DNA of 63,523 bases from Paraphysomonas bandaiensis (Eukaryota > Chrysophyceae). The DNA lies in assembly GCA_965644295.1 (NCBI GenBank), contig CBFFRP010000505.1, forward strand, positions 1 through 63,523, given 5' to 3'. The translations under genes and the position numbers were made by a program. Below, piece by piece: positions 20,383-37,903 of this stretch. The notes beneath the pieces are model-generated. The model had not been told where the DNA came from. It ran no database searches and saw only the letters and a program-made list of their open reading frames with translations. The stretch's first letter is position 1. Every line of letters starts with the position of its first letter.

Positions 20383-23300
20383 CATCACACAACCAATACA
20401 CGTCATACACTTTCTCTCGGTGCACCTTGCCTGAGCATACTATATACACTCAGCTAACAGACGTAGCAGCAGTATGACTGTACAACAAAATATAGACACT
20501 GTGCAACCAATACACGTCATACACTATTGTCTCTCAGTACAACATGAGCCTCTGCATGCACTCGGCTCAAAGAGAGAATATAAGTGTAGCATAACATATA
20601 CAATATATACCCATCACACAACCAATACACGTCATACACTATCTCTCGGTGCACCCTGCCTGAGCATACTATAATATTCACTCAGCTAACACACATAGCA
20701 GCAGAATGACAGTACAACATATACCCATCATACACTATTGTTTCTCAGTACAACATGAGTCTCTTGCATGCACTCGGCTCAACGAGAGAATATAAGTGTA
20801 GCGTAACATTATACAATATATACCCATCACACAACCAATACACGTCATACACTATCTCTCGGTGGCCTGAGCATACTATAATATTCACTCAGCTAACAGA
20901 CGTAGCAGCAGTATTACTGTACAACATATACCCATCACACAACCAATACACGTCATACACTATTGTCTCTCAGTACAACATGAGTCTCTTGCCTGCACTC
21001 GGCTCAACGAGAGAATATAAGTGTAGCATAACACATACAACATACCCATCACACAACCAATACTGCCTGAGCATACTATATTCACTCAGCTAACACACGT
21101 AGCAGCAGTATTACTGTACAACATATACCCATCACACAACCAATACACGTCATACACTATTGTCTCTCAGTACAACATGAGTCTCTTGCATGCACTCGGC
21201 TCAACGAGAGAATATAAGTGTAGCATAACATATACAACATACCCATCACACAACCAATACACGTCATACACTTTCTCTCGGTGCACCTTGCCTGAGCATA
21301 CTATATACACTCAGCTAACACGCGTAGCAGCATTATTACTGTACAACATATACCCATCACACAACCAATACTCGTCATACACTATTGTTTCTCAGTACAT
21401 AAGCCTCTTGCATGCACTCGGCTTAGCAAGAGAATATAAGTGTAGCATAACATATACAACATACCCATCACACAACCAATACACGTCATACACTATTGTC
21501 TCTCAGTACAACATGAGTCTCTTGCCTGCACTCGGCTCAACGAGAGAATATAAGTGTAGCATAACACATACAACATACCCATCACACAACCAATACTGCC
21601 TGAGCATACTATATTCACTCAGCTAACACGCGTAGCAGCAGTATTACTGTACAACATATACCCATCACACAACCAATACACGTCATACACTATTGTCTCT
21701 CAGTACATAAGCCTCTTGCATGCACTCGGCTCAACGAGAGAATATAAGTGTACCATAACATATACAACATACCCATCACACAACCAATACACGTCATACA
21801 CTTTCTCTCGGTGCACCTTGCTGAGCATACTATATTCACTCAGCTAACATGCGTAGCAACAGTATGACTGTACAACATATACCCATTACACGTGATGCAC
21901 TATTGTCTCTCAGTACAACATGAGTCTCTTGCCTGCACTCGGCTCAACGAGAGAATATAAGTGTAGCATAACATATACAACATACCCATCACACAACCAA
22001 TACACGTCATACACTTTCTCTCGGTGCACCCTCCTGCCTGAGCATACTATATTCACTCAGCTAACACGCGTAGCAGCAGTATTACTGTACAACATATACC
22101 CATCACACAACCAATACACGTCATACACTATTGTCTCTCAGTACAACATGAGTCTCTTGCATGCACTCGGCTCAACGAGAGAATATAAGTGTAGCATAAC
22201 ATATACAACATACCCATCACACAACCAATACACGTCATACACTTTCTCTCGGTGCACCTTGCCTGAGCATACTATATACACTCAGCTAACAGACGTAGCA
22301 GCAGTATGACTGTACAACAAAATATAGACACTGTGCAACCAATACACGTCATACACTATTGTCTCTCAGTACAACATGAGCCTCTGCATGCACTCGGCTC
22401 AAAGAGAGAATATAAGTGTAGCATAACATATACAATATATACCCATCACACAACCAATACACGTCATACACTATCTCTCGGTGCACCCTGCCTGAGCATA
22501 CTATAATATTCACTCAGCTAACACACATAGCAGCAGAATGACAGTACAACATATACCCATCATACACTATTGTTTCTCAGTACAACATGAGTCTCTTGCA
22601 TGCACTCGGCTCAACGAGAGAATATAAGTGTAGCGTAACATTATACAATATATACCCATCACACAACCAATACACGTCATACACTATCTCTCGGTGGCCT
22701 GAGCATACTATAATATTCACTCAGCTAACAGACGTAGCAGCAGTATTACTGTACAACATATACCCATCACACAACCAATACACGTCATACACTATTGTCT
22801 CTCAGTACAACATGAGTCTCTTGCCTGCACTCGGCTCAACGAGAGAATATAAGTGTAGCATAACACATACAACATACCCATCACACAACCAATACTGCCT
22901 GAGCATACTATATTCACTCAGCTAACACACGTAGCAGCAGTATTACTGTACAACATATACCCATCACACAACCAATACACGTCATACACTATTGTCTCTC
23001 AGTACAACATGAGTCTCTTGCATGCACTCGGCTCAACGAGAGAATATAAGTGTAGCATAACATATACAACATACCCATCACACAACCAATACACGTCATA
23101 CACTTTCTCTCGGTGCACCTTGCCTGAGCATACTATATACACTCAGCTAACACGCGTAGCAGCATTATTACTGTACAACATATACCCATCACACAACCAA
23201 TACTCGTCATACACTATTGTTTCTCAGTACATAAGCCTCTTGCATGCACTCGGCTTAGCAAGAGAATATAAGTGTAGCATAACATATACAACATACCCAT

Positions 23301-24046
23301 CACACAACCAATACACGTCATACACTATTGTCTCTCAGTACAACATGAGTCTCTTGCCTGCACTCGGCTCAACGAGAGAATATAAGTGTAGCATAACACA
23401 TACAACATACCCATCACACAACCAATACTGCCTGAGCATACTATATTCACTCAGCTAACACGCGTAGCAGCAGTATTACTGTACAACATATACCCATCAC
23501 ACAACCAATACACGTCATACACTATTGTCTCTCAGTACATAAGCCTCTTGCATGCACTCGGCTCAACGAGAGAATATAAGTGTACCATAACATATACAAC
23601 ATACCCATCACACAACCAATACACGTCATACACTTTCTCTCGGTGCACCTTGCTGAGCATACTATATTCACTCAGCTAACATGCGTAGCAACAGTATGAC
23701 TGTACAACATATACCCATTACACGTGATGCACTATTGTCTCTCAGTACAACATGAGTCTCTTGCCTGCACTCGGCTCAACGAGAGAATATAAGTGTAGCA
23801 TAACATATACAACATACCCATCACACAACCAATACACGTCATACACTTTCTCTCGGTGCACCCTCCTGCCTGAGCATACTATATTCACTCAGCTAACACG
23901 CGTAGCAGCAGTATTACTGTACAACATATACCCATCACACAACCAATACACGTCATACACTATTGTCTCTCAGTACAACATGAGTCTCTTGCATGCACTC
24001 GGCTCAACGAGAGAATATAAGTGTAGCATAACATATACAACATACC
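20383..24046 (+). repeat. Higher-order duplication, 1832-bp unit x2
   Basis: 20383-22214 and 22215-24046 correspond at a constant 1832-bp spacing; for example the unusual variant aaaatatagacactgtgcaa occurs at about 20487 and 22319 and nowhere else noticed. Copies start to diverge beyond about 24120 (acagacg against acacgcg). Confidence 0.85.
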
Positions 24047-25255
24047 CATCACACAACCAATACACGTCATACACTTTCTCTCGGTGCACCTTGCCTGAGC
24101 ATACTATATACACTCAGCTAACACGCGTAGCAGCATTATTACTGTACAACATATACCCTTCACACAACCAATACTCGTCATACACTATTGTCTCTCAGTA
24201 CATAAGCCTCTTGCATGCACTCGGCTCAGCAAGAGAATATAAGTGTAGCATAACATATACAACATACCCATCACACAACCAATACACGTGATGCACTATT
24301 GTTTCTCAGTACAACATGAGTCTCTTGCATGCACTCGGCTCAACGAGAGAATATAAGTGTAGCATAACACATACAACATACCCATCACACAACCAATACT
24401 GCCTGAGCATACTATATTCACTCAGCTAACACACGTAGCAGCAGTATTACTGTACAACATATACCCATCACACAACCAATACACGTCATACACTATTGTC
24501 TCTCAGTACAACATGAGTCTCTTGCATGCACTCGGCTCAACGAGAGAATATAAGTGTAGCATAACACATACAACATACCCATCACACAACCAATACACGT
24601 CATACACTTTCTCTCGGTGCACCTTGCCTGAGCATACTATATACACTCAGCTAACACGCGTAGCAGCATTATTACTGTACAACATACACCCTTCACACAA
24701 CCAATACTCGTCATACACTATTGTTTCTCAGTACATAAGCCTCTTGCATGCACTCGGCTTAGCAAGAGAATATAAGTGTAGCATAACATATACAACATAC
24801 CCATCACACAACCAATACACGTCATACACTATTGTCTCTCAGTACAACATGAGTCTCTTGCATGCACTCGGCTCAACGAGAGAATATAAGTGTAGCATAA
24901 CATATACAACATACCCATCACACAACCAATACTGCCTGAGCATACTATATTCACTCAGCTAACACGCGTAGCAGCAGTATTACTGTACAACATATACCCA
25001 TCACACAACCAATACACGTCATACACTATTGTCTCTCAGTACATAAGCCTCTTGCATGCACTCGGCTCAACGAGAGAATATAAGTGTACCATAACATATA
25101 CAACATACCCATCACACAACCAATACACGTCATACACTTTCTCTCGGTGCACCTTGCTGAGCATACTATATTCACTCAGCTAACATGCGTAGCAGCAGTA
25201 TGACTGTACAACATATACCCATTACACGTGATGCACTATTGTCTCTCAGTACAAC

Positions 25256-27430
25256 ATGAGTCTCTTGCCTGCACTCGGCTCAACGAGAGAATATAAGTGT
25301 AGCATAACATATACAACATACCCATCACACAACCAATACACGTCATACACTTTCTCTCGGTGCACCCTCCTGCCTGAGCATACTATATTCACTCAGCTAA
25401 CACGCGTAGCAGCAGTATTACTGTACAACATATACCCATCACACAACCAATACACGTCATACACTATTGTCTCTCAGTACATAAGCCTCTTGCATGCACT
25501 CGGCTCAACGAGAGAATATAAGTGTACCATAACATATACAACATACCCATCACACAACCAATACACGTCATACACTTTCTCTCGGTGCACCTTGCTGAGC
25601 ATACTATATTCACTCAGCTAACATGCGTAGCAGCAGTATGACTGTACAACATATACCCATTACACGTGATGCACTATTGTCTCTCAGTACAACATGAGTC
25701 TCTTGCCTGCACTCGGCTCAACGAGAGAATATAAGTGTAGCATAACATATACAACATACCCATCACACAACCAATACACGTGATGCACTATTGTTTCTCA
25801 GTACAGCATGAGTCTCTTGCCTGCACTCGGCTCAACGAGAGAATATAAGTGCAGCATAACACATACAACATACCCATCACACAACCAATACTGCCTGAGC
25901 ATACTATATTCACTCAGCTAACACACGTAGCAGCAGTATTACTGTACAACATATACCCATCACACAACCAATACACGTCATACACTATTGTCTCTCAGTA
26001 CAACATGAGTCTCTTGCATGCACTCGGCTCAACGAGAGAATATAAGTGTAGCATAACATATACAACATACCCATCACACAACCAATACACGTCATACACT
26101 TTCTCTCGGTGCACCCTCCTGCCTGAGCATACTATATACACTCAGCTAACATGCGTAGCAGCAGTATGACTGTACAACATATACCCATTACACGTGATGC
26201 ACTATTGTCTCTCAGTACAACATGAGTCTCTTGCCTGCACTCGGCTCAACGAGAGAATATAAGTGTAGCATAACATATACAACATACCCATCACACAACC
26301 AATACTGCCTGAGCATACTATATTCACTCAGCTAACACGCGTAGCAGCAGTATTACTGTACAACATATACCCATCACACAACCAATACACGTCATACACT
26401 ATTGTCTCTCAGTACAACATGAGTCTCTTGCATGCACTCGGCTCAACGAGAGAATATAAGTGTAGCATAACATATACAACATACCCATCACACAACCAAT
26501 ACACGTCATACACTTTCTCTCGGTGCACCTTGCTGAGCATACTATATTCACTCAGCTAACATGCGTAGCAACAGTATGACTGTACAACATATACCCATTA
26601 CACGTGATGCACTATTGTCTCTCAGTACAACATGAGTCTCTTGCCTGCACTCGGCTCAACGAGAGAATATAAGTGTAGCATAACATATACAACATACCCA
26701 TCACACAACCAATACACGTCATACACTTTCTCTCGGTGCACCCTCCTGCCTGAGCATACTATATTCACTCAGCTAACACGCGTAGCAGCAGTATTACTGT
26801 ACAACATATACCCATCACACAACCAATACACGTCATACACTATTGTCTCTCAGTACATAAGCCTCTTGCATGCACTCGGCTCAACGAGAGAATATAAGTG
26901 TACCATAACATATACAACATACCCATCACACAACCAATACACGTCATACACTTTCTCTCGGTGCACCTTGCTGAGCATACTATATTCACTCAGCTAACAT
27001 GCGTAGCAGCAGTATGACTGTACAACATATACCCATTACACGTGATGCACTATTGTCTCTCAGTACAACATGAGTCTCTTGCCTGCACTCGGCTCAACGA
27101 GAGAATATAAGTGTAGCATAACATATACAACATACCCATCACACAACCAATACACGTGATGCACTATTGTTTCTCAGTACAGCATGAGTCTCTTGCCTGC
27201 ACTCGGCTCAACGAGAGAATATAAGTGCAGCATAACACATACAACATACCCATCACACAACCAATACTGCCTGAGCATACTATATTCACTCAGCTAACAC
27301 ACGTAGCAGCAGTATTACTGTACAACATATACCCATCACACAACCAATACACGTCATACACTATTGTCTCTCAGTACAACATGAGTCTCTTGCATGCACT
27401 CGGCTCAACGAGAGAATATAAGTGTAGCAT
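25256..27430 (+). repeat. Higher-order duplication, 1376-bp spacing
   Basis: The sequence from about 25256 to 26050 recurs at about 26632 to 27430, including the rare form agtacagcatgag with gtgcagcataac (25802-25860 and 27178-27236). Confidence 0.75.
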
Positions 27431-30400
27431 AACACATACAACATACCCATCACACAACCAATACTGCCTGAGCATACTATATTCACTCAGCTAACACACG
27501 TAGCAGCAGTATTACTGTACAACATATACCCATCACACAACCAATACACGTCATACACTATTGTTTCTCAGTACATAAGCCTCTTGCATGCACTCGGCTT
27601 AGCAAGAGAATATAAGTGTAGCATAACATATACAACATACCCATCACACAACCAATACACGTGATACACTATTGTTTCTCAGTACAACATGAGTCTCTTG
27701 CCTGCACTCGGCTCAACGAGAGAATATAAGTGTAGCATAACACATACAACATACCCATCACACAACCAATACACGTCATACACTTTCTCTCGGTGCACCT
27801 TGCCTGAGCATACTATATACACTCAGCTAACACGCGTAGCAGCATTATTACTGTACAACATATACCCTTCACACAACCAATACTCGTCATACACTATTGT
27901 TTCTCAGTACATAAGCCTCTTGCATGCACTCGGCTTAGCAAGAGAATATAAGTGTAGCATAACATATACAACATACCCATCACACAACCAATACACGTGA
28001 TGCACTATTGTTTCTCAGTACAACATGAGTCTCTTGCCTGCACTCGGCTCAACGAGAGAATATAAGTGTAGCATAACATATACAACATACCCATCACACA
28101 ACCAATACTGCCTGAGCATACTATATTCACTCAGCTAACACACGTAGCAGCAGTATTACTGTACAACATATACCCATCACACAACCAATACACGTCATAC
28201 ACTATTGTCTCTCAGTACAACATGAGTCTCTTGCATGCACTCGGCTCAACGAGAGAATATAAGTGTAGCATAACATATACAACATACCCATCACACAACC
28301 AATACACGTCATACACTTTCTCTCGGTGCACCCTCCTGCCTGAGCATACTATATACACTCAGCTAACACGCGTAGCAGCAGTATTACTGTACAACATATA
28401 CCCTTCACACAACCAATACTCGTCATACACTATTGTTTCTCAGTACATAAGCCTCTTGCATACACTCGGCTTAGCAAGAGAATATAAGTGTAGCATAACA
28501 TATACAACATACCCATCACACAACCAATACACGTGATACACTATTGTTTCTCAGTACAACATGAGTCTCTTGCCTGCACTCGGCTCAACGAGAGAATATA
28601 AGTGTAGCATAACACATACAACATACCCATCACACAACCAATACACGTCATACACTTTCTCTCGGTGCACCTTGCCTGAGCATACTATATACACTCAGCT
28701 AACACGCGTAGCAGCATTATTACTGTACAACATATACCCTTCACACAACCAATACTCGTCATACACTATTGTTTCTCAGTACATAAGCCTCTTGCATGCA
28801 CTCGGCTTAGCAAGAGAATATAAGTGTAGCATAACATATACAACATACCCATCACACAACCAATACACGTGATGCACTATTGTTTCTCAGTACAACATGA
28901 GTCTCTTGCCTGCACTCGGCTCAACGAGAGAATATAAGTGTAGCATAACATATACAACATACCCATCACACAACCAATACTGCCTGAGCATACTATATTC
29001 ACTCAGCTAACACACGTAGCAGCAGTATTACTGTACAACATATACCCATCACACAACCAATACACGTCATACACTATTGTCTCTCAGTACAACATGAGTC
29101 TCTTGCATGCACTCGGCTCAACGAGAGAATATAAGTGTAGCGTAACATTATACAATATATACCCATCACACAACCAATACACGTCATACACTATCTCTCG
29201 GTGGCCTGAGCATACTATAATATTCACTCAGCTAACAGACGTAGCAGCAGTATTACTGTACAACATATACCCATCACACAACCAATACACGTCATACACT
29301 ATTGTCTCTCAGTACAACATGAGTCTCTTGCCTGCACTCGGCTCAACGAGAGAATATAAGTGTAGCATAACATATACAACATACCCATCACACAACCAAT
29401 ACTGCCTGAGCATACTATATTCACTCATCTAACACACATAGCAGCAGAATGACAGTACAACATATACCCATCACACAACCAATACACGTCATACACTATT
29501 GTTTCTCAGTACAACATGAGTCTCTTGCATGCACTCGGCTCAACGAGAGAATATAAGTGTAGCGTAACATTATACAATATATACCCATCACACAACCAAT
29601 ACACGTCATACACTATCTCTCGGTGGCCTGAGCATACTATAATATTCACTCAGCTAACAGACGTAGCAGCAGTATTACTGTACAACATATACCCATCACA
29701 CAACCAATACACGTCATACACTATTGTCTCTCAGTACAACATGAGTCTCTTGCCTGCACTCGGCTCAACGAGAGAATATAAGTGTAGCATAACACATACA
29801 ACATACCCATCACACAACCAATACTGCCTGAGCATACTATATTCACTCAGCTAACACACGTAGCAGCAGTATTACTGTACAACATATACCCATCACACAA
29901 CCAATACACGTCATACACTATTGTCTCTCAGTACAACATGAGTCTCTTGCATGCACTCGGCTCAACGAGAGAATATAAGTGTAGCATAACACATACAACA
30001 TACCCATCACACAACCAATACACGTCATACACTTTCTCTCGGTGCACCTTGCCTGAGCATACTATATACACTCAGCTAACACGCGTAGCAGCATTATTAC
30101 TGTACAACATATACCCTTCACACAACCAATACTCGTCATACACTATTGTTTCTCAGTACATAAGCCTCTTGCATGCACTCGGCTCAGCAAGAGAATATAA
30201 GTGTAGCATAACATATACAACATACCCATCACACAACCAATACACGTGATGCACTATTGTTTCTCAGTACAACATGAGTCTCTTGCCTGCACTCGGCTCA
30301 ACGAGAGAATATAAGTGTAGCATAACACATACAACATACCCATCACACAACCAATACTGCCTGAGCATACTATATTCACTCAGCTAACACACGTAGCAGC

Positions 30401-33400
30401 AGTATTACTGTACAACATATACCCATCACACAACCAATACACGTCATACACTATTGTCTCTCAGTACAACATGAGTCTCTTGCATGCACTCGGCTCAACG
30501 AGAGAATATAAGTGTAGCATAACACATACAACATACCCATCACACAACCAATACACGTCATACACTTTCTCTCGGTGCACCTTGCCTGAGCATACTATAT
30601 ACACTCAGCTAACACGCGTAGCAGCATTATTACTGTACAACATATACCCTTCACACAACCAATACTCGTCATACACTATTGTTTCTCAGTACATAAGCCT
30701 CTTGCATGCACTCGGCTTAGCAAGAGAATATAAGTGTAGCATAACATATACAACATACCCATCACACAACCAATACACGTGATACACTATTGTTTCTCAG
30801 TACAACATGAGTCTCTTGCCTGCACTCGGCTCAACGAGAGAATATAAGTGTAGCATAACACATACAACATACCCATCACACAACCAATACACGTCATACA
30901 CTTTCTCTCGGTGCACCTTGCCTGAGCATACTATATACACTCAGCTAACACGCGTAGCAGCATTATTACTGTACAACATATACCCTTCACACAACCAATA
31001 CTCGTCATACACTATTGTTTCTCAGTACATAAGCCTCTTGCATGCACTCGGCTTAGCAAGAGAATATAAGTGTAGCATAACATATACAACATACCCATCA
31101 CACAACCAATACACGTGATGCACTATTGTTTCTCAGTACAACATGAGTCTCTTGCCTGCACTCGGCTCAACGAGAGAATATAAGTGTAGCATAACATATA
31201 CAACATACCCATCACACAACCAATACTGCCTGAGCATACTATATTCACTCATCTAACACACATAGCAGCAGAATGACTGTACAACATATACCCATCACAC
31301 AACCAATACACGTCATACACTATTGTCTCTCAGTACATAAGCCTCTTGCATGCACTCGGCTCAACGAGAGAATATAAGTGTAGCATAACATATACAACAT
31401 ACCCATCACACAACCAATACTGCCTGAGCATACTATATTCACTCAGCTAACACGCGTAGCAGCAGAATGACTGTACAACATATACCCATCACACAACCAA
31501 TACACGTCATACACTATTGTCTCTCAGTACAACATGAGTCTCTTGCATGCACTCGGCTCAACGAGAGAATATAAGTGTAGCGTAACCATATACAACATAC
31601 CCATCACACAACCAATACACGTCATACACTATTGTCTCTCAGTACATAAGCCTCTTGCATGCACTCGGCTCAACGAGAGAATATAAGTGTAGCATAACAT
31701 ATACAACATACCCATCACACAACCAATACACGTCATACACTTTCTCTCGGTGCACCTTGCTGAGCATACTATATTCACTCAGCTAACATGCGTAGCAGCA
31801 GTATGACTGTACAACATATACCCATTACACGTGATGCACTATTGTCTCTCAGTACAACATGAGTCTCTTGCCTGCACTCGGCTCAACGAGAGAATATAAG
31901 TGTAGCATAACATATACAACATACCCATCACACAACCAATACACGTCATACACTTTCTCTCGGTGCACCCTCCTGCCTGAGCATACTATATTCACTCAGC
32001 TAACACGCGTAGCAGCAGTATTACTGTACAACATATACCCATCACACAACCAATACACGTCATACACTATTGTCTCTCAGTACATAAGCCTCTTGCATGC
32101 ACTCGGCTCAACGAGAGAATATAAGTGTAGCATAACATATACAACATACCCATCACACAACCAATACTGCCTGAGCATACTATATTCACTCATCTAACAC
32201 ACATAGCAGCAGAATGACTGTACAACATATACCCATCACACAACCAATACACGTCATACACTATTGTCTCTCAGTACATAAGCCTCTTGCATGCACTCGG
32301 CTCAACGAGAGAATATAAGTGTAGCATAACATATACAACATACCCATCACACAACCAATACTGCCTGAGCATACTATATTCACTCATCTAACACGCGTAG
32401 CAGCAGAATGACTGTACAACATATACCCATCACACAACCAATACACGTCATATACACTATCTCTCGGTGCACCCTCCTGCCTGAGCATACTATATTCACT
32501 CAGCTAACACGCGTAGCAGCAGTATTACTGTACAACATATACCCATCACACAACCAATACACGTCATACACTATTGTCTCTCAGTACATAAGCCTCTTGC
32601 ATGCACTCGGCTCAACGAGAGAATATAAGTGTAGCATAACATATACAACATACCCATCACACAACCAATACTGCCTGAGCATACTATATTCACTCATCTA
32701 TCACACATAGCAGCAGAATGACTGTACAACATATACCCATCACACAACCAATACACGTCATACACTATTGTCTCTCAGTACATAAGCCTCTTGCATGCAC
32801 TCGGCTCAACGAGAGAATATAAGTGTAGCATAACATATACAACATACCCATCACACAACCAATACTGCCTGAGCATACTATATTCACTCATCTAACACGC
32901 GTAGCAGCAGAATGACTGTACAACATATACCCATCACACAACCAATACACGTCATATACACTATCTCTCGGTGCACCCTCCTGCCTGAGCATACTATATT
33001 CACTCAGCTAACACGCGTAGCAGCAGTATTACTGTACAACATATACCCATCACACAACCAATACACGTCATACACTATTGTCTCTCAGTACAACATGAGT
33101 CTCTTGCATGCACTCGGCTCAACGAGAGAATATAAGTGTAGCGTAACCATATACAACATACCCATCACACAACCAATACACGTCATACACTATTGTCTCT
33201 CAGTACATAAGCCTCTTGCATGCACTCGGCTCAACGAGAGAATATAAGTGTAGCATAACATATACAACATACCCATCACACAACCAATACACGTCATACA
33301 CTTTCTCTCGGTGCACCTTGCTGAGCATACTATATTCACTCAGCTAACATGCGTAGCAGCAGTATGACTGTACAACATATACCCATTACACGTGATGCAC

Positions 33401-36254
33401 TATTGTCTCTCAGTACAACATGAGTCTCTTGCCTGCACTCGGCTCAACGAGAGAATATAAGTGTAGCATAACATATACAACATACCCATCACACAACCAA
33501 TACACGTCATACACTTTCTCTCGGTGCACCCTCCTGCCTGAGCATACTATATTCACTCATCTAACACGCGTAGCAGCAGTATTACTGTACAACATATACC
33601 CATTACACGTGATGCACTATTGTCTCTCAGTACATAAGCCTCTTGCATGCACTCGGCTCAACGAGAGAATATAAGTGTAGCATAACATATACAACATACC
33701 CATCACACAACCAATACTGCATGAGCATACTATATTCACTCAGCTAACACGCGTAGCAGCAGTATTACTGTACAACATATACCCATCACACAACCAATAC
33801 ACGTCATACACTATTGTCTCTCAGTACATAAGCCTCTTGCATGCACTCGGCTCAACGAGAGAATATAAGTGTAGCATAACATATACAACATACCCATCAC
33901 ACAACCAATACACGTCATACACTTTCTCTCGGTGCACCTTGCTGAGCATACTATATTCACTCAGCTAACATGCGTAGCAGCAGTATGACTGTACAACATA
34001 TACCCATTACACGTGATGCACTATTGTCTCTCAGTACAACATGAGTCTCTTGCCTGCACTCGGCTCAACGAGAGAATATAAGTGTAGCATAACATATACA
34101 ACATACCCATCACACAACCAATACACGTCATACACTTTCTCTCGGTGCACCCTCCTGCCTGAGCATACTATATTCACTCAGCTAACACGCGTAGCAGCAG
34201 TATTACTGTACAACATATACCCATCACACAACCAATACACGTCATACACTATTGTCTCTCAGTACATAACCTCTTGCATGCACTCGGCTCAACGAGAGAA
34301 TATAAGTGTAGCATAACATATACAACATACCCATCACACAACCAATACTGCCTGAGCATACTATATTCACTCAGCTAACACGCGTAGCAGCAGTATTACT
34401 GTACAACATATACCCATCACACAACCAATACACGTCATACACTATTGTCTCTCAGTACATAAGCCTCTTGCATGCACTCGGCTCAACGAGAGAATATAAG
34501 TGTAGCATAACATATACAACATACCCATCACACAACCAATACACGTCATACACTTTCTCTCGGTGCACCTTGCTGAGCATACTATATTCACTCAGCTAAC
34601 ATGCGTAGCAGCAGTATGACTGTACAACATATACCCATTACACGTGATGCACTATTGTCTCTCAGTACAACATGAGTCTCTTGCCTGCACTCGGCTCAAC
34701 GAGAGAATATAAGTGTAGCATAACATATACAACATACCCATCACACAACCAATACACGTCATACACTTTCTCTCGGTGCACCCTCCTGCCTGAGCATACT
34801 ATATTCACTCATCTAACACGCGTAGCAGCAGTATTACTGTACAACATATACCCATCACACAACCAATACACGTCATACACTATTGTCTCTCAGTACATAA
34901 GCCTCTTTCATGCACTCGGCTCAACGAGAGAATATAAGTGTAGCATAACATATACAACATACCCATCACACAACCAATACTGCCTGAGCATACTATATTC
35001 ACTCATCTAACACGCGTAGCAGCAGAATGACTGTACAACATATACCCATCACACAACCAATACACGTCATACACTATTGTCTCTCAGTACATAAGCCTCT
35101 TACATGCACTCGGCTCAACGAGAGAATATAAGTGTAGCATAACATATACAACATACCCATCACACAACCAATACTGCCTGAGCATACTATATTCACTCAT
35201 CTAACACGCGTAGCAGCAGAATGACTGTACAACATATACCCATCACACAACCAATACACGTCATATACACTATCTCTCGGTGCACCCTCCTGCCTGAGCA
35301 TACTATATTCACTCAGCTAACACGCGTAGCAGCAGTATTACTGTACAACATATACCCATCACACAACCAATACACGTCATATACACTATTGTCTCTCAGT
35401 ACAACATGAGTCTCTTGCATGCACTCGGCTCAACGAGAGCATATAAGTGTAGCGTAACCATATACAACATACCCATCACACAACCAATACACGTCATACA
35501 CTATTGTCTCTCAGTACATAAGCCTCTTGCATGCACTCGGCTCAACGAGAGAATATAAGTGTAGCATAACATATACAACATACCCATCACACAACCAATA
35601 CACGTCATACACTTTCTCTCGGTGCACCCTCCTGCCTGAGCATACTATATTCACTCAGCTAACACGCGTAGCAGCAGTATTACTGTACAACATATACCCA
35701 TTACACGTGATGCACTATTGTCTCTCAGTACATAAGCCTCTTGCATGCACTCGGCTCAACGAGAGAATATAAGTGTAGCATAACATATACAACATACCCA
35801 TCACACAACCAATACTGCCTGAGCATACTATATTCACTCAGCTAACACGCGTAGCAGCAGAATGACTGTACAACATATACCCATCACACAACCAATACAC
35901 GTCATATACACTATCTCTCGGTGCACCCTCCTGCCTGAGCATACTATATTCACTCAGCTAACACGCGTAGCAGCAGTATTACTGTACAACATATACCCAT
36001 CACACAACCAATACACGTCATACACTATTGTCTCTCAGTACATAAGCCTCTTGCATGCACTCGGCTCAACGAGAGAATATAAGTGTAGCATAACATATAC
36101 AACATACCCATCACACAACCAATACACGTCATACACTTTCTCTCGGTGCACCTTGCTGAGCATACTATATTCACTCAGCTAACATGCGTAGCAGCAGTAT
36201 GACTGTACAACATATACCCATTACACGTGATGCACTATTGTCTCTCAGTACAAC

Positions 36255-37903
36255 ATGAGTCTCTTGCCTGCACTCGGCTCAACGAGAGAATATAAGTGTA
36301 GCATAACATATACAACATACCCATCACACAACCAATACACGTCATACACTTTCTCTCGGTGCACCCTCCTGCCTGAGCATACTATATTCACTCAGCTAAC
36401 ACGCGTAGCAGCAGTATTATTACTGTACAACATATACCCATCACACAACCAATACACGTCATACACTATTGTCTCTCAGTACATAAGCCTCTTGCATGCA
36501 CTCGGCTCAACGAGAGAATATAAGTGTAGCATAACATATACAACATACCCATCACACAACCAATACACGTCATACACTTTCTCTCGGTGCACCTTGCTGA
36601 GCATACTATATTCACTCAGCTAACATGCGTAGCAGCAGTATGACTGTACAACATATACCCATTACACGTGATGCACTATTGTCTCTCAGTACAACATGAG
36701 TCTCTTGCCTGCACTCGGCTCAACGAGAGAATATAAGTGTAGCATAACATATACAACATACCCATCACACAACCAATACACGTCATACACTTTCTCTCGG
36801 TGCACCCTCCTGCCTGAGCATACTATATTCACTCAGCTAACACGCGTAGCAGCAGTATTATTACTGTACAACATATACCCATCACACAACCAATACACGT
36901 CATACACTATTGTCTCTCAGTACATAAGCCTCTTGCATGCACTCGGCTCAACGAGAGAATATAAGTGTAGCATAACATATACAACATACCCATCACACAA
37001 CCAATACTGCCTGAGCATACTATATTCACTCATCTAACACGCGTAGCAGCAGAATGACTGTACAACATATACCCATCACACAACCAATACACGTCATATA
37101 CACTATCTCTCGGTGCACCCTCCTGCCTGAGCATACTATATTCACTCAGCTAACACGCGTAGCAGCAGTATTACTGTACAACATATACCCATCACACAAC
37201 CAATACACGTCATACACTATTGTCTCTCAGTACAACATGAGTCTCTTGCATGCACTCGGCTCAACGAGAGAATATAAGTGTAGCGTAACCATATACAACA
37301 TACCCATCACACAACCAATACACGTCATACACTATTGTCTCTCAGTACATAAGCCTCTTGCATGCACTCGGCTCAACGAGAGAATATAAGTGTAGCATAA
37401 CATATACAACATACCCATCACACAACCAATACACGTCATACACTTTCTCTCGGTGCACCTTGCTGAGCATACTATATTCACTCAGCTAACATGCGTAGCA
37501 GCAGTATGACTGTACAACATATACCCATTACACGTGATGCACTATTGTCTCTCAGTACAACATGAGTCTCTTGCCTGCACTCGGCTCAACGAGAGAATAT
37601 AAGTGTAGCATAACATATACAACATACCCATCACACAACCAATACACGTCATACACTTTCTCTCGGTGCACCCTCCTGCCTGAGCATACTATATTCACTC
37701 AGCTAACACGCGTAGCAGCAGTATTATTACTGTACAACATATACCCATCACACAACCAATACACGTCATACACTATTGTCTCTCAGTACATAAGCCTCTT
37801 GCATGCACTCGGCTCAACGAGAGAATATAAGTGTAGCATAACATATACAACATACCCATCACACAACCAATACTGCCTGAGCATACTATATTCACTCATC
37901 TAA
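36255..37903 (+). repeat. Local block with 3-bp insertion variant (gtattattactg)
   Basis: The B-unit sequence gtattactg is expanded to gtattattactg at about 36413, 36854 and 37720 only, in blocks at 441-bp and 866-bp spacing. This is a locally confined variant. Confidence 0.75.
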